Source of the DNA: Gammaproteobacteria bacterium
GTDB taxonomy: Bacteria > Pseudomonadota > Gammaproteobacteria > Steroidobacterales > GCA-2729495
Length of the DNA: 64,000 nucleotides
Assembly: GCA_030746435.1 (NCBI GenBank)
Contig: JASLMV010000009.1
Coordinates: 39,076-103,075 of the forward strand
Reading direction: 5' to 3'
The position numbers and the translations under genes are program-made. Under the pieces are notes generated by a model. That model was not told the DNA's origin and did not search any database. It saw only the letters and a program-made list of their open reading frames with translations. Positions 9,267-19,498 of the stretch are shown here, one piece after another. The number at the start of each line of letters is the position of its first letter. Position 1 is the first letter of the stretch.

Positions 9267-11936
9267 TTAACGGGTCACAGGGTTTGGCTTGTCCGGGTCA
9301 AGGCCCAGCTTGTCGATCTCCTTCGCAACGACCTTCGCGTCAATTACACCATCGTCGCTAAGCGATTTGAGCGCTGCGATTACGATGTTGTCACTGTTCA
9401 CTTCGAAGTAATCGCGCAATGCGCGCCGGGAATCGCTCCGGCCAAAGCCGTCGGTGCCCAGCACGGTGTAACGGCCCGGCACCCACTCACGGATCTGGTC
9501 CGCCACGATACGCATGTAATCGGACGCAGCAATAAATGGCCCATGGCTGTTACGCAGCGCCTCGGTCACGAAGGCCTGGCGCCGCGGTTCAGCGGGATGG
9601 CGAATACTCCAGCGATCACTGTCAAGCCCGTCGCGGCGCAGTTCGCTGTAGCTGGTAACGCTCCAGACTTCGGCGCCTACACCGTGATTTTCTTCCAGGT
9701 ATGTGGCAGCGGCTTCAACTTCCCGCAGGATAGCCCCCGAGCCAAACAACGTGACCTGTTTTTTCCCCGAGCCAGGCTGTGCATCACGTAACTTGTGCAT
9801 ACCACGCACGATGTTCTCTTCAGCGCCGGCAGGCATCGTGGGATGCACGTAATTCTCGTTCATGCAGGTAATGTAATAGAACACACTCTCCTGGTCTTCG
9901 TACATCCGCCGCATGCCGTGCTGAATTACCACCGCAAGTTCATAAGCATAGGCAGGATCATAGGAAACGCAGTTGGGAATGGTGGACGACAGTAACAGGC
10001 TGTGTCCGTCCTGATGTTGCAACCCCTCACCTGCCAGCGTCGTGCGTCCGGCGGTGCCACCTATCAGGAACCCCCGGGCCTGCATGTCGCCGGCTGCCCA
10101 GGCGAAATCGCCAATACGCTGGAAACCGAACATCGAATAGTAAATATAAAAAGGAATCATCTGCACACCGTGGTTGGCATAGGAAGTTGCGGCCGCAATC
10201 CATGAGCAGAATGCACCGCCCTCGTTGATGCCCTCCTGCAGGATCTGCCCTTTCTTGTCCTCCCGGTAGTACATGAGCTGCCCCGAGTCCTGCGGTGTGT
10301 AGAGTTGTCCGCCCGATGAGTAAATTGCTATCTGGCGGAACATGCCTTCCATGCCGAAGGTGCGGGCCTCGTCGGGAACGATCGGCACGATGTGTTTACC
10401 GATCGTTTTGTCCTTTACCAGCCTGGTCAGAATCCGGACGAAGGCCATCGTCGTCGATATTTCGCGGTCGTCCGTACCTTCCAGTTGCTGGCTGAATTCA
10501 CTTAGTTCCGGAACCTTGAGCCGCGGCGCCTCCGTGTAACGCGCCGGCAGATAACCGGACAGTGCCTTACGCCGCTCGTGCAAATAACGGATTTCCTCGC
10601 TGTCCTCATCCGGTTTGTAATACGGAACGTCATCGATCTCATTGTCCGACACCGGGATGCTGAAGCGGTCGCGGAACTCCCTCAGGTCGTCGGGACCGAG
10701 TTTCTTGGTCTGGTGGGCCGTCATCTTGCCCTGTCCGGCTTCGCCCATGCCGTAACCCTTGATGGTCTTGGCCAGGATGACAGTCGGGCGGCCTTCGTGA
10801 CGGACCGCCTTGTCGTAGGCGGCATACACCTTGATCGCATCGAGCCCGCCGCGGTTCAGCCGCCAGATTTCCTCATCCGACATGTGCGAGACCATCTCCT
10901 TGAGTTCATCGTACTTGCCGAAGAAATGCTCGCGCACATAGGCGCCGCCCATCGCCTTGAAGTTCTGGTACTCGCCGTCAACGCACTCCTCCATGACCTG
11001 GCGAAGCAGCCCGTCCGTGTCGCGCTCGAGCAACGGATCCCAGCGCGAACCCCACAACACCTTGATGACATTCCAGCCCGCACCGGCAAAGGCGGATTCG
11101 AGTTCCTGGATGATCTTGCCATTACCTCGCACCGGCCCGTCGAGCCGCTGCAGGTTGCAGTTAATCACAAAGATCAGGTTGTCCAGCCGTTCGCGCACGG
11201 GCATGGTCAGGGCGCCCATCGATTCGGGCTCATCCATTTCGCCATCGCCAAGAAATGCCCAGATCTTGCGGTCAGACGGCTCGACAATACCGCGGTGCTC
11301 CAGGTAACGCATAAACCGCGCCTGGTAGATTGCCATCATCGGCCCAAGGCCCATCGATACGGTCGGGAATTGCCAGAAGTCGGGCATAAGCCACGGGTGC
11401 GGATAAGAAGACAGCCCCTTGCCGCCGACTTCCCGGCGGAAATGGTTGAGCTGATCCTCGCTCAAGCGCCCTTCGAGGTAAGCGCGCGCATAGATGCCCG
11501 GCGACGAATGGCCCTGGAGGTAAAGAAGGTCGCCGCGCTGATCGGCATCGCCCGCGCGCCAGAAATGGTTGAAACCGACTTCATAGAGCGTAGCCGAAGA
11601 TGCGTAACTAGCAATATGGCCGCCGTATTCCGAACTGACCTTGTTCGCGTGCACGACCATGGCCATCGCGTTCCAGCGTATGTAGGCCTCGATACGTCGC
11701 TCCATCGCCCGGTCGCCCGGGTACTCGGGTTGCTGGGACAGGGAAATGGTATTGAGGTAAGCGGTATTCTGGCTGTAAGGCAGATAGGCGCCGGAGCGGC
11801 GCGCATGGTCGATCATGTGTTCCAGCAAATAGTGTGCACGCTCCGGACCCGAGGTGCGCAGCACTGAATCAATCGACTCGACCCACTCCTGCGTTTCCTG
11901 TGGGTCATCGTCTTCGTAGCGATTGAATTTAGTCAC
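9267..11936 (-). CDS. aceE: Pyruvate dehydrogenase E1 component, homodimeric type
   Basis: Thiamine-diphosphate enzyme that decarboxylates pyruvate and reductively acetylates E2 lipoamide. At 889 residues it matches E. coli AceE (887). The ThDP/Mg motif starts 'GDGEMDEPES' and continues to 'NCNLQRLDGPVRGNGK'. The 'GYGMGEAGQGKMTAHQTKK' loop and the His-rich 'GEGLQHQDGHS' loop of homodimeric E1 are also present. It is the first gene of the operon and is divergent from an M17 aminopeptidase gene across about 165 bp, which must hold the promoters. No PdhR-type regulator is adjacent. Confidence 0.98.
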   Translation of the reverse strand: MTKFNRYEDDDPQETQEWVESIDSVLRTSGPERAHYLLEHMIDHARRSGAYLPYSQNTAYLNTISLSQQPEYPGDRAMERRIEAYIRWNAMAMVVHANKVSSEYGGHIASYASSATLYEVGFNHFWRAGDADQRGDLLYLQGHSSPGIYARAYLEGRLSEDQLNHFRREVGGKGLSSYPHPWLMPDFWQFPTVSMGLGPMMAIYQARFMRYLEHRGIVEPSDRKIWAFLGDGEMDEPESMGALTMPVRERLDNLIFVINCNLQRLDGPVRGNGKIIQELESAFAGAGWNVIKVLWGSRWDPLLERDTDGLLRQVMEECVDGEYQNFKAMGGAYVREHFFGKYDELKEMVSHMSDEEIWRLNRGGLDAIKVYAAYDKAVRHEGRPTVILAKTIKGYGMGEAGQGKMTAHQTKKLGPDDLREFRDRFSIPVSDNEIDDVPYYKPDEDSEEIRYLHERRKALSGYLPARYTEAPRLKVPELSEFSQQLEGTDDREISTTMAFVRILTRLVKDKTIGKHIVPIVPDEARTFGMEGMFRQIAIYSSGGQLYTPQDSGQLMYYREDKKGQILQEGINEGGAFCSWIAAATSYANHGVQMIPFYIYYSMFGFQRIGDFAWAAGDMQARGFLIGGTAGRTTLAGEGLQHQDGHSLLLSSTIPNCVSYDPAYAYELAVVIQHGMRRMYEDQESVFYYITCMNENYVHPTMPAGAEENIVRGMHKLRDAQPGSGKKQVTLFGSGAILREVEAAATYLEENHGVGAEVWSVTSYSELRRDGLDSDRWSIRHPAEPRRQAFVTEALRNSHGPFIAASDYMRIVADQIREWVPGRYTVLGTDGFGRSDSRRALRDYFEVNSDNIVIAALKSLSDDGVIDAKVVAKEIDKLGLDPDKPNPVTR

Positions 11937-12102
11937 TTTATATTAGGGAGCTCTGTTCGCCGGTATTTTTGTTCACTCGGATGCTCACCGGAGGAAGGTT
12001 CCAACACCTGTACCATGGGTCTTTTCGACCCTTTAGTATAAGGTGGAAAGCATAAAGCCGGGGTATGATCCGGGTTTAGCATTTTTAGGTCAAGCCAGCT
12101 CA

Positions 12103-13650
12103 ATGTCTGCAGCCAATACTGTCCGGTTACCAACCCAGCCCGAACTACGCGTACTCAAGCCCTCCCGTACTCCCGTAAGTAAGCTGCTCGGGAAAACCGA
12201 GCATTTGTTGATCGTCGTGCCGGAAAAGCCTCCTGTATCCATCTGGAGGCAACTGCCCGACGGTACGAAATTGCGGAAAATTGCCGGAAAAAGCCTGGCT
12301 GCAAACACGCTCATCCGTTCGAGACTCGCAAATGCTGCCGGCACCGGCATCACGCTCGGCAAACTGCCCGGGACCGGTAGCGGAAAAAAGGCAGTCAGCG
12401 CATTCGAACGGCTGAGTTTTAGCGGTCGGCTGGCCGCCGATGTATGCGGCGACAACCCGGCATCGGTCGCTGTACTGGTCGCGGGTTTCGATGCGGTCAC
12501 CGAGGCCGCCATCCTTGAATCGCTGCTTCTGGCACTGGCAGCTCATCGCTTCAACATGCCTGTATACAAAAGTGAGCCGACGAGCCGGAAACGGCTGAAC
12601 TCGGTACGTATCCTGAAAGACGAGACCGGTATCGACGTCCCGCGGATACTTGCCGAAGCAAATGCAACCAACCTCGTGCGCTGGTTGACCAGCCAGCCGC
12701 CCAATTTTCTCGATGCCAAAATGTACCTTGCGTTATTGCGCTCGCTGGCGAAGGACAAGGGCTGGAAGCTCAGTTTCCTGTCCGAGGCAAAACTAAAGAA
12801 AGCCGGCGCGGGTGCATTTCTCGCGGTAAGCCAGGGCAATGCGATGCGGGATGCCGGAATTGTGCATATTCGTTACCGGCCAAAAAAATCCGCGGTCCGG
12901 CCAAAAATTGCACTGGTCGGCAAGGGCATCATCTTCGACACGGGCGGCAACAACCTGAAACCATTCAAGGGTATGCTCGACATGCACCAGGATATGGCCG
13001 GCAGTGCAGTAGCAGTGGCGACGCTGGCCGCCCTGACCGATCTTGAAGCTCCATTTGCAGTCGATTGCTGGCTGGCGATCACGGAGAATCGGGTAAGTGC
13101 CAACGCATACAAACCGCGCGATATCGTTACCGCGAGCAACGGGGTTAGCATTGAAGTGATCCACACGGATGCGGAAGGCCGTATGGCGCTTGCCGATACA
13201 CTTGCGCTGGCCGCGCGGGAACAACCCACGGCTATCGTAGACTTCGCCACACTGACCGGAAGTTGTATCGCCGCATTGACCGAGCGCTACAGCGGTGCAC
13301 TGACGAACCGGCCGACCCTGAACGAACTGCTCATCGATACCGGGCGCCGTTGCGGCGAGCGCATCTGGCCCTTTCCGATGGACCATGATTTTGATGAGGA
13401 ACTGCGCAGCGAAGTGGCCGACGTCATGCAATGCGCCCCTGCCGGCGGCGGCGACCATATACAGGCGGCCCGGTTCCTTAACCGCTTCATACCCGACCAC
13501 ACGGCCTGGGTACATATCGACCTGAGTTCCGCAAGCCGCAAAGGTGGCCTCGCCCAGGTACCCGGCGAAGTAACCGGTTTCGGTGCACGCTACGCCATCA
13601 ACCTTGTGCTCGACAGCCATGAGCAGCTTGCAGCCGCTGCGAAAGGCTGA
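12103..13650 (+). CDS. M17 leucyl aminopeptidase family protein
   Basis: Di-metal cytosolic aminopeptidase of the PepA/LAP family. The Lys and Asp of '[10 protein letters not shown]', the Asp of 'MHQDMAGSA' and the Asp/Glu of HTDAEGR correspond to the five metal ligands and active-site Lys of E. coli PepA, so activity is plausible. It differs from standard PepA in details ([10 protein letters not shown] rather than FDSGGISLKP; HTDAEGR rather than NTDAEGR), placing it in a divergent M17 subgroup. The frame is open from GTG 12043, but ATG 12103 (TAGGT about 12 nt upstream) gives a more usual N terminus and 515 residues. rnt begins 5 bp downstream, so the two are probably co-transcribed. Confidence 0.88.
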   Translation: MSAANTVRLPTQPELRVLKPSRTPVSKLLGKTEHLLIVVPEKPPVSIWRQLPDGTKLRKIAGKSLAANTLIRSRLANAAGTGITLGKLPGTGSGKKAVSAFERLSFSGRLAADVCGDNPASVAVLVAGFDAVTEAAILESLLLALAAHRFNMPVYKSEPTSRKRLNSVRILKDETGIDVPRILAEANATNLVRWLTSQPPNFLDAKMYLALLRSLAKDKGWKLSFLSEAKLKKAGAGAFLAVSQGNAMRDAGIVHIRYRPKKSAVRPKIALVGKGIIFDTGGNNLKPFKGMLDMHQDMAGSAVAVATLAALTDLEAPFAVDCWLAITENRVSANAYKPRDIVTASNGVSIEVIHTDAEGRMALADTLALAAREQPTAIVDFATLTGSCIAALTERYSGALTNRPTLNELLIDTGRRCGERIWPFPMDHDFDEELRSEVADVMQCAPAGGGDHIQAARFLNRFIPDHTAWVHIDLSSASRKGGLAQVPGEVTGFGARYAINLVLDSHEQLAAAAKG

Positions 13651-13655
13651 ACAAG

Positions 13656-14303
13656 ATGACGAATAACAGCTCGCCGATAAGCAAACGTTTCCGCGGATTC
13701 CTGCCAGTCGTCATCGACCTGGAGACCGGCGGTTTCAACTGCAGGACTGACGCATTGCTGGAAATCGCCGCGATGACCGTTGACCTGGATGACCAGGGGC
13801 TGCTGCAACCTGAAGAATGTTTCCGCTACCACGTAACCCCGTTCGAGGGCGCCAACATAGAACCGGCATCACTTGAGGTTACCGGCATAGACCCGGACCA
13901 CCCGCTGCGCCCGGCAGTTGATGAAAAAGAAGCCCTCCAGCGCATATTCAGGGAAGTCCGGCAAAAACTGCGCCAGACGGGTTGTAAGCGGGCAATTCTG
14001 GTCGCACACAACGCCCACTTTGACCTGGGCTTCCTGAATGAGGCCATTGCAAGGACAGCAATCAAGCGCAGCCCCTTCCATCCTTTCAGCGTGTTCGACA
14101 CGGCTACGCTCGGCGGCATCGCCTACGGGCAGACCGTGCTTGCACGCATGGCCGAAGCGGCCGGCATCCCCTGGGACAACGACTCAGCTCACTCAGCCAG
14201 TTACGACGCGGAACGTACCGCCGATCTGTTTTGCCTGATCGTAAACAGTTTCAAGCCAATTTTTGACGGGCGAAATATTGTGCCGGAAGCCGACAAAGAG
14301 TAA
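13656..14303 (+). CDS. rnt: Ribonuclease T
   Basis: DEDD-family 3'-5' exoribonuclease that trims the CCA end of tRNA and other stable RNAs and also acts on single-stranded DNA. All catalytic residues are visible in 215 residues: [11 protein letters not shown] (Asp and Glu, ExoI), '[12 protein letters not shown]' (Asp, ExoII), and '[14 protein letters not shown]' (His and Asp, ExoIII). Length and motifs match E. coli RNase T (215 residues). It is convergent with grxD, 4 bp away; rnt and grxD are neighbours in many gammaproteobacteria. Confidence 0.96.
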   Translation: MTNNSSPISKRFRGFLPVVIDLETGGFNCRTDALLEIAAMTVDLDDQGLLQPEECFRYHVTPFEGANIEPASLEVTGIDPDHPLRPAVDEKEALQRIFREVRQKLRQTGCKRAILVAHNAHFDLGFLNEAIARTAIKRSPFHPFSVFDTATLGGIAYGQTVLARMAEAAGIPWDNDSAHSASYDAERTADLFCLIVNSFKPIFDGRNIVPEADKE

Positions 14304-14307
14304 GGGC

Positions 14308-14625
14308 CTAGCCTTCCTCTGTGCCATCAAGGGCATTCTGCAGCTCACCGCTCTCAAACATCTCGACAATGATGTCGCACCCACCGAGCAACTCACCGCC
14401 AATATATAACTGCGGGAATGTCGGCCAGTCGGAATATTCTTTCAGCCCCTGGCGTAATTCCTCATCTTCGAGAATATTCACGTAAGCAAAGCTTTTCCGA
14501 CATTGCTTGAGGGTTCCGACCACCTGTGCGGAGAACCCGCACTGGGGAAAATCAGGGGTGCCTTTCATGTACAGCAACACCGGGAATTCGTTGAGCTGTT
14601 GTTCGATTCTTACCTTAATATCCAC
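14308..14625 (-). CDS. grxD: Monothiol glutaredoxin (Grx4/GrxD)
   Basis: Cytosolic CGFS-type glutaredoxin that carries [2Fe-2S] clusters with glutathione and takes part in iron-sulfur trafficking. The 105 residues show the glutathione-binding 'KGTPDFPQCGFS' with the single active-site Cys29, 'WPTFPQLYIGGELLGGCD' and the C-terminal 'ELQNAL' helix. It lies downstream of a DUF1289 gene on the same strand (30 bp). Confidence 0.95.
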   Translation of the reverse strand: MDIKVRIEQQLNEFPVLLYMKGTPDFPQCGFSAQVVGTLKQCRKSFAYVNILEDEELRQGLKEYSDWPTFPQLYIGGELLGGCDIIVEMFESGELQNALDGTEEG

Positions 14626-14655
14626 TTGCTACCTTAATCCTTTCGGTCATTCCAT

Positions 14656-14847
14656 TTATATTTCACTGTTACTTCGGCCCTTCTGACGCACTTCGAGCTC
14701 TGCGACCATATTCCACTGTTTTTCCGGACTCAGCAGGGCCCAGTTACGAATTTCATCGAGTGTTCGCAAGCGCCCCATACAAATGTTCTGCTCATCTAAT
14801 GTACAGATACTGAGGCAGGGCGACATCGGTCGCGTCAGTCGGGACAT
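14656..14847 (-). CDS. DUF1289-type small protein with one zinc Cys replaced
   Basis: A 63-residue protein of the DUF1289 (YdhL-type) family, usually a small cysteine-rich protein of unknown role. The family pattern 'sPCi.vC.ld....C.GC.RTldEi..W' is seen as SPCLSICTLDEQNICMGRLR followed by TLDEIRNWALLS. Cys11, Cys15 and Cys23 are present, but the fourth position of the presumed metal site is Arg26 instead of Cys. It is probably co-transcribed with grxD. Confidence 0.8.
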   Translation of the reverse strand: MSRLTRPMSPCLSICTLDEQNICMGRLRTLDEIRNWALLSPEKQWNMVAELEVRQKGRSNSEI

Positions 14848-15040
14848 AGTCGAAACCGTTCACCTTGTAAGTCCTGCTCCACCCAATGCCATGCCAGAGA
14901 GGCCCAACCTTTGCACTGAACAATTGAATTATACGTAGCGCTCGCCTATTCTTCCTGCCATATGGGGTGGCACGGGCCGGTATTATGCCTTACCCGGGCC
15001 ACATAGCTCTACTGACGACAACCTCTGGGGGATGCCGAGC

Positions 15041-15664
15041 ATGAATCCATTAAAGAGTGCGTGGGGCACGATTATTTCCGGCCTGGTGCTGGCCACGATA
15101 ATCGCGGCAATAACCGATCTTTCCATACCGGGCGAAGGCTCGCTCAGCAATTCAATAACCATATGGTTACATGTAGCGGCCGGCGTTACATGGATCGGGC
15201 TGCTGTACTACTTTAACTTTGTCCAGGTACAGGCCCTGGCCGAAGCCGCCGGCGACGAGGGCGGCCCGGGCGGCGGCGGCATCACGAAGTACGTGGCACC
15301 GCGTGCGTTGCTCTGGTTCCGCTGGGCCGCGCTCGTGACGTGGCTAAGCGGCGCTTTCTACCTCATGGTGAACAGCGACCTGATCAATGCTTTTACCCTC
15401 GGTGCTAATGCATCCGCCACCAGCAGCGGCGCAATGTACGGCATGACCATTGGTATCGGCACATGGGCGGGCAGTGTAATGCTGTTCAATGTCTGGATAC
15501 TGATCTGGCCGAACCAGAAGAAAGTACTCGGCATTGTTGAAGCAACCGCCGACCAGATTGCCGGCGCTAAAACGGTTGCGCTTATGGCGTCGCGTACGAA
15601 CACTATGCTCTCTATCCCGATGCTGATGAGTATGGTGGGAGCACACCACGGCTACTTCATCTAG
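15041..15664 (+). CDS. Urate-oxidase-N/PuuD-like integral membrane protein
   Basis: A 207-residue inner-membrane protein with at least four hydrophobic segments. Motifs such as 'WLHVAAGVTWIGLLYYFNFVQ', 'YVAPRALLWFRWAALVTW', 'NVWILIWPNQKKVLG' and 'ASRTNTMLSIPMLM' (partly shortened here) match the membrane domain that forms the N-terminal part of PuuD-type urate hydroxylases. The C-terminal cytochrome c domain of full PuuD is absent, and no purine catabolic genes are nearby. Stand-alone copies of this domain are common and uncharacterised, so urate oxidation is not claimed. ATG 15041 is chosen over 15032 because GGGGG lies at good spacing before it. Confidence 0.78.
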   Translation: MNPLKSAWGTIISGLVLATIIAAITDLSIPGEGSLSNSITIWLHVAAGVTWIGLLYYFNFVQVQALAEAAGDEGGPGGGGITKYVAPRALLWFRWAALVTWLSGAFYLMVNSDLINAFTLGANASATSSGAMYGMTIGIGTWAGSVMLFNVWILIWPNQKKVLGIVEATADQIAGAKTVALMASRTNTMLSIPMLMSMVGAHHGYFI

Positions 15665-15733
15665 GAGCCGGCCGGTTACGGGTAGAGAGGCCCGGCACTG
15701 CCTGGGTCTCTTTGCTTTGGTTCTGTTGCAGTC

Positions 15734-16591
15734 GTGAGCGAGATTAACCCCGAACTGGCCAGCCGCATCGTTCAGGATGTGGAGTATGCGCTCGTCGAAG
15801 ACCTGGGTAGCGGCGACCTTACCGCAGGACTGGTCCCTGACGACAGGCATGCAAGGGCAATTGTGCGGGTCCGTGACGACGCCGTACTGTGCGGTAGCCC
15901 ATGGTTCGACGAAGTGTTCAGCCAGCTCTCGAAAGACATCCGGATTAGCTGGAACTCAGCCGACGGCGACCTTGTCAAAGCCGACTCGGTAATCTGTGAA
16001 CTCAAAGGACCGGCTCGCCCTTTGCTAACCGGCGAGCGCACCGCACTTAACTTCCTCCAGACTCTGTCGGCCGCGGCAACTGCGGCGCGAGCTTTTACGA
16101 TTGCGATAGAACATACGGGCGCGACAATTCTCGACACGCGTAAAACGCTGCCGGGCCTGCGGCTGGCACAAAAGTATGCGGTAAAAACCGGCGGGGGCAT
16201 GAACCACCGGAAGGGTCTCTACGATGTAATCCTGATCAAGGAAAACCACATCCTTGCCTGCGGAAGTATTTCCAAAACAGTCAAGGCCGCACTGGAACAG
16301 AATGCCGGTGTGCCTATAGTTATCGAAGTTGAGAACCTCGAAGAAGCAAGGGAGGCGATCGAGGCGGGCGCCAACCAGCTCTTGCTGGACAACTTCAATC
16401 CGGTAATGTTGTCCGAGGCGGTTGCTCTCCGCGATCAACTCAACGTCAACATCAAGCTCGAAGCATCCGGCGGGATCAGCCTGGACAGCGTGCAGGCGAC
16501 CGCTGAATCGGGTATTGATTACATTTCGGTCGGTGCGCTGACCAAGGATGTACGTGCCATCGACCTGTCGATGCGTTTCGAACTACTGTAG
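15734..16591 (+). CDS. nadC: Nicotinate-nucleotide pyrophosphorylase (carboxylating)
   Basis: Quinolinate phosphoribosyltransferase: quinolinate plus PRPP gives nicotinate mononucleotide, CO2 and PPi in de novo NAD synthesis. 285 residues with a GTG start. The active-site stretch 'TRKTLPGLRLAQKYAV' then 'GGGMNHRKGLYDVILIKENH' is present, as are the later 'EVENLEEAREAI' and 'LEASGGI' motifs of the phosphate-binding barrel. It stands alone between a membrane protein gene and a convergent c-di-GMP protein gene; nadA and nadB are not in the window. Confidence 0.97.
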   Translation: MSEINPELASRIVQDVEYALVEDLGSGDLTAGLVPDDRHARAIVRVRDDAVLCGSPWFDEVFSQLSKDIRISWNSADGDLVKADSVICELKGPARPLLTGERTALNFLQTLSAAATAARAFTIAIEHTGATILDTRKTLPGLRLAQKYAVKTGGGMNHRKGLYDVILIKENHILACGSISKTVKAALEQNAGVPIVIEVENLEEAREAIEAGANQLLLDNFNPVMLSEAVALRDQLNVNIKLEASGGISLDSVQATAESGIDYISVGALTKDVRAIDLSMRFELL

Positions 16592-16606
16592 GCGCGGAAC
16601 CGGAAC

Positions 16607-19345
16607 TTAGGCATTCACTGCGCGCTGGATACGTTTGGGCTCGGCAACCCCGTAACCCTGCGCATAATCTACGCCCATTCCGCGCAGCATCGTGATGATC
16701 TCCTTGTTCTCGGCAAACTCAGCAATCGTTTGCTTATTCGTAAGGTGACCGATCTCGTTAATAGACCGCACCATCTCCCGGTCGATGGGGTCATGCAGGA
16801 TTTCCTTGACAAAACTGCCGTCGATCTTCAGGAAATCCACCGGGAAGTGCTTAAGATAACCAAATGACGACAGGCCGGTGCCAAAATCGTCCAGTGCAAA
16901 CTTACAGCCCAGTTCTTTGAGTGCATTGATAAAGCGGTTGGCCTGGGCATAACTGGCGATTGCCGAGGTCTCGGTTATCTCGAAACAAACCAGCGACGCA
17001 TCGATGCCGCTGCGGTGGAACTGCTCAATAACGAAGGGCAGGAATTTATCGTCTGCAAGGCTTTGTCCGGACAGGTTGATCGAACACATGGCCAGCCGGG
17101 CACGCTCGTCGGCCTCCGATACCAGCCAGCGCAGCGCATTTTCAACGACCCAGCGGTCGACATTGGGCATGATCCCGTAACGCTCGGCCGCGGTTATAAA
17201 CAGGTCCGGCGATACGAGCGAGCCACTCTCGTCGCGCATCCGCAGCAGCAACTCGTAATGCTCACCCTGCTCTGTGTCCTGCAGGGGCAGGATGGTCTGG
17301 CGAAACAGATCGAAACGGTTTTCTTCGAGCGCATTATTAATGCGTGCAGCCCACTGAATTTCGCGGCGCCGGCGCATCAGGTCGATATCATTTTCCTCGA
17401 AACTATGGACCCGGTTGCGGCCGGCCTCCTTGGCCGCCTGGCAGGCCGAATCTGCCGCGTTGATAATCGATGCGACATCTTCGTTCTCGGCTGTAATCGG
17501 CACCACGCCGATACTGGCCGTCAGCTTGAAGCTCCGGTCTTCCCAGTCAAACTTGAACTCGTCTATAGCGGCAGCCAGGCTCTCGGCGGAGCGCATGGCC
17601 TCATCGAGCGTACAACTCTCCAGCAGCATGCCGAATTCGTCGCCGCCTAACCTTGACAGGCAGTCGCGCCAGCGCATCTTCGCTTTCAGCAATGCACTGA
17701 GCTGGCTTAGCAGCGTATCACCCGCTTCGTGCCCGCAGGTATCGTTGATGATCTTGAAGCGGTCCAGGTCCAGGTAGAGCAGCGCGTACGAGGTCTCACC
17801 CGCGTGTGTACTTTTCAGCGCCCGGTCGACCCGGCTTTCAAATTCACGCCGGTTTACGAGGCCTGTCAGCATGTCATGGCTCGCGTGATAACTGAGCCGG
17901 CGGTTCAATTCACGCGACTCACTGACGTCGTGGAACACGAGCACGCCGCCGGACACATCGCCCTTGTCGTTCCGGATGGGAGATGCGGTACTTTCTATAT
18001 AAAGCTCGTTGCCGTCGCGGCGAATCAGGAGCGTTGGCCGTACCGATTTAAGCGCACGGTTGCGTTTCATCGCCATCAGCAGCGGGTTTTCCAGCGGTTC
18101 GCAGGTCTCCTCGTGGAAGCCGCGGAAAATCTCGTCCAGTGGTCGCGTGATCGCATCCTCAACTTTCCAGCCCGTCAGTTCCTGCGCGACGGGATTCAGG
18201 TATTCGATGAAACCATCCGCGTCGGTAGTCACGACGCCATCGCCGATAGACTGCAGCGTAATCTGCGCGCTTTCCTTTTCACGGAATAACGCTTCTTCAT
18301 AAATTTTCCGCTCGGTAATATCGCACTCGACGCCGATCAGCCGCCGCAGGCGTCCATCTTCATCGGTCAGGGCCTTTACCCGGCAGTCCATCCAGCGCCA
18401 TTCACCATCGCGCCGCTGCATCCGGTGTACGCTCTCGAATACTTCGGAATGGCCGGCCAGGTGTTCACGCAAGCCGGTCTGTACCCGCGCAAGGTCATCT
18501 TCATGAACCAACCTGCGCCAGTCCGGCCTGGCCCTCGCGAGCTCATCATCGCTATACCCCATCATGGCTTTCCACTGGGGAGTAAAGTTAATTTCATTTT
18601 TCCTGGCATCGAAATCCCACATACCGTCATGCGCAGTCGCTACCAGGAGTTCGCTGACTTCATTGCGCTCGACAAAATTACGCTGGATTTCCATGCGCTC
18701 CATGCCGGAAGCCAGGCTGGAGCCAAGCAATTTAAGTAACAGTTTGTGGTCGGCTTCCCATTGAGCGGTCGGTTGGCCATGCATGAGGCCCAGGAAACCC
18801 GCTATACGTCCGTTAACACCCAGGCCTATGAGTAACACCGAGGCTACCCGCAGCTTATCCAGGTTCGCGGCATCTTCGGCTGCTTCTTCAGACGGGTTTG
18901 CCGTATCCAGCATCTCGATGAGACGCAGGTGTTCCAGCCGGTCGGATAGCCACGGCCAGTCCGCCAGCAACTCACCTGTCAGCTGTTCCGGGTTGCAACG
19001 CGTGAAATCCGCCTGTGCCGAAAAAACCCGTTCAATCTGCTCCCCGGCTTCATCAAAGATTGCAACACAAACCGAATCGCAGCCGGTACTTTCGCGCATG
19101 ACATCGAGACAACCTTCGACCACGCTTACGGAGTTTTCGTCGGTCAGGTTCTGGAGGTCGACGGCAAGCTTGGTGTATATCACATCCACACCGTTAGCTG
19201 TGCGGGCGCCGTTAAGGGTCCGCTGCAAACCGGTCAGGGTTGACGTGTGATCCACGATAGGCGTGGCTCCTGCGCGTTGCTCGTTCGGCGGTCTTCCCGT
19301 AACCGCCGGAATGCGTAATTGTCGCACGGCCACAGAGGAATACAA
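16607..19345 (-). CDS. GAF-PAS-PAS-GGDEF-EAL cyclic-di-GMP turnover protein
   Basis: A 912-residue sensory protein with an N-terminal GAF-like domain (about 70-220), two PAS domains (about 230-360 and 360-485), GGDEF (about 490-650) and EAL (about 665-900). The cyclase signature RLGGDEF is intact at about 565-570. The phosphodiesterase domain has 'ELLLRM' in place of EALLR but keeps the Asn of INLSGQS, the Glu of FEITE, the DDFGTG loop (about 817), the Lys of LKID and a late Glu and Gln (IAEFAE, YAQGY), so both activities are possible. No transmembrane segment is evident, so it is probably cytosolic. The open frame starts at TTG 19345; GTG codons just downstream are equally plausible starts. 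Confidence 0.9.
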   Translation of the reverse strand: MYSSVAVRQLRIPAVTGRPPNEQRAGATPIVDHTSTLTGLQRTLNGARTANGVDVIYTKLAVDLQNLTDENSVSVVEGCLDVMRESTGCDSVCVAIFDEAGEQIERVFSAQADFTRCNPEQLTGELLADWPWLSDRLEHLRLIEMLDTANPSEEAAEDAANLDKLRVASVLLIGLGVNGRIAGFLGLMHGQPTAQWEADHKLLLKLLGSSLASGMERMEIQRNFVERNEVSELLVATAHDGMWDFDARKNEINFTPQWKAMMGYSDDELARARPDWRRLVHEDDLARVQTGLREHLAGHSEVFESVHRMQRRDGEWRWMDCRVKALTDEDGRLRRLIGVECDITERKIYEEALFREKESAQITLQSIGDGVVTTDADGFIEYLNPVAQELTGWKVEDAITRPLDEIFRGFHEETCEPLENPLLMAMKRNRALKSVRPTLLIRRDGNELYIESTASPIRNDKGDVSGGVLVFHDVSESRELNRRLSYHASHDMLTGLVNRREFESRVDRALKSTHAGETSYALLYLDLDRFKIINDTCGHEAGDTLLSQLSALLKAKMRWRDCLSRLGGDEFGMLLESCTLDEAMRSAESLAAAIDEFKFDWEDRSFKLTASIGVVPITAENEDVASIINAADSACQAAKEAGRNRVHSFEENDIDLMRRRREIQWAARINNALEENRFDLFRQTILPLQDTEQGEHYELLLRMRDESGSLVSPDLFITAAERYGIMPNVDRWVVENALRWLVSEADERARLAMCSINLSGQSLADDKFLPFVIEQFHRSGIDASLVCFEITETSAIASYAQANRFINALKELGCKFALDDFGTGLSSFGYLKHFPVDFLKIDGSFVKEILHDPIDREMVRSINEIGHLTNKQTIAEFAENKEIITMLRGMGVDYAQGYGVAEPKRIQRAVNA

Positions 19346-19498
19346 GTCTTAAGAAACACGTGCAAATTATTGAAATTCCAAAGTCAACTGATGCGCTGCA
19401 CAGGCGTTACAAAGCCAGCAGATTTGGCAAACCAAAAGAAAAACATGCGCCCCGCCGGTTACGTACCTGGCTCCTGTACTGCTGGTACCATTTTTTCC

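Noticed and set aside
10578..11867. 429-codon open frame antisense to aceE
   Set aside because: It lies fully within a certain aceE gene, shows no domain, and its composition is that of a shadow frame of GC-rich coding sequence.
12043..12102. N-terminal extension of the M17 aminopeptidase from GTG 12043
   Set aside because: The extension would occupy the presumed promoter region shared with aceE, and ATG 12103 is better placed.
15041..15664. Assignment as urate hydroxylase PuuD
   Set aside because: Only the membrane domain is present; the cytochrome c domain and any purine catabolism genes are missing.
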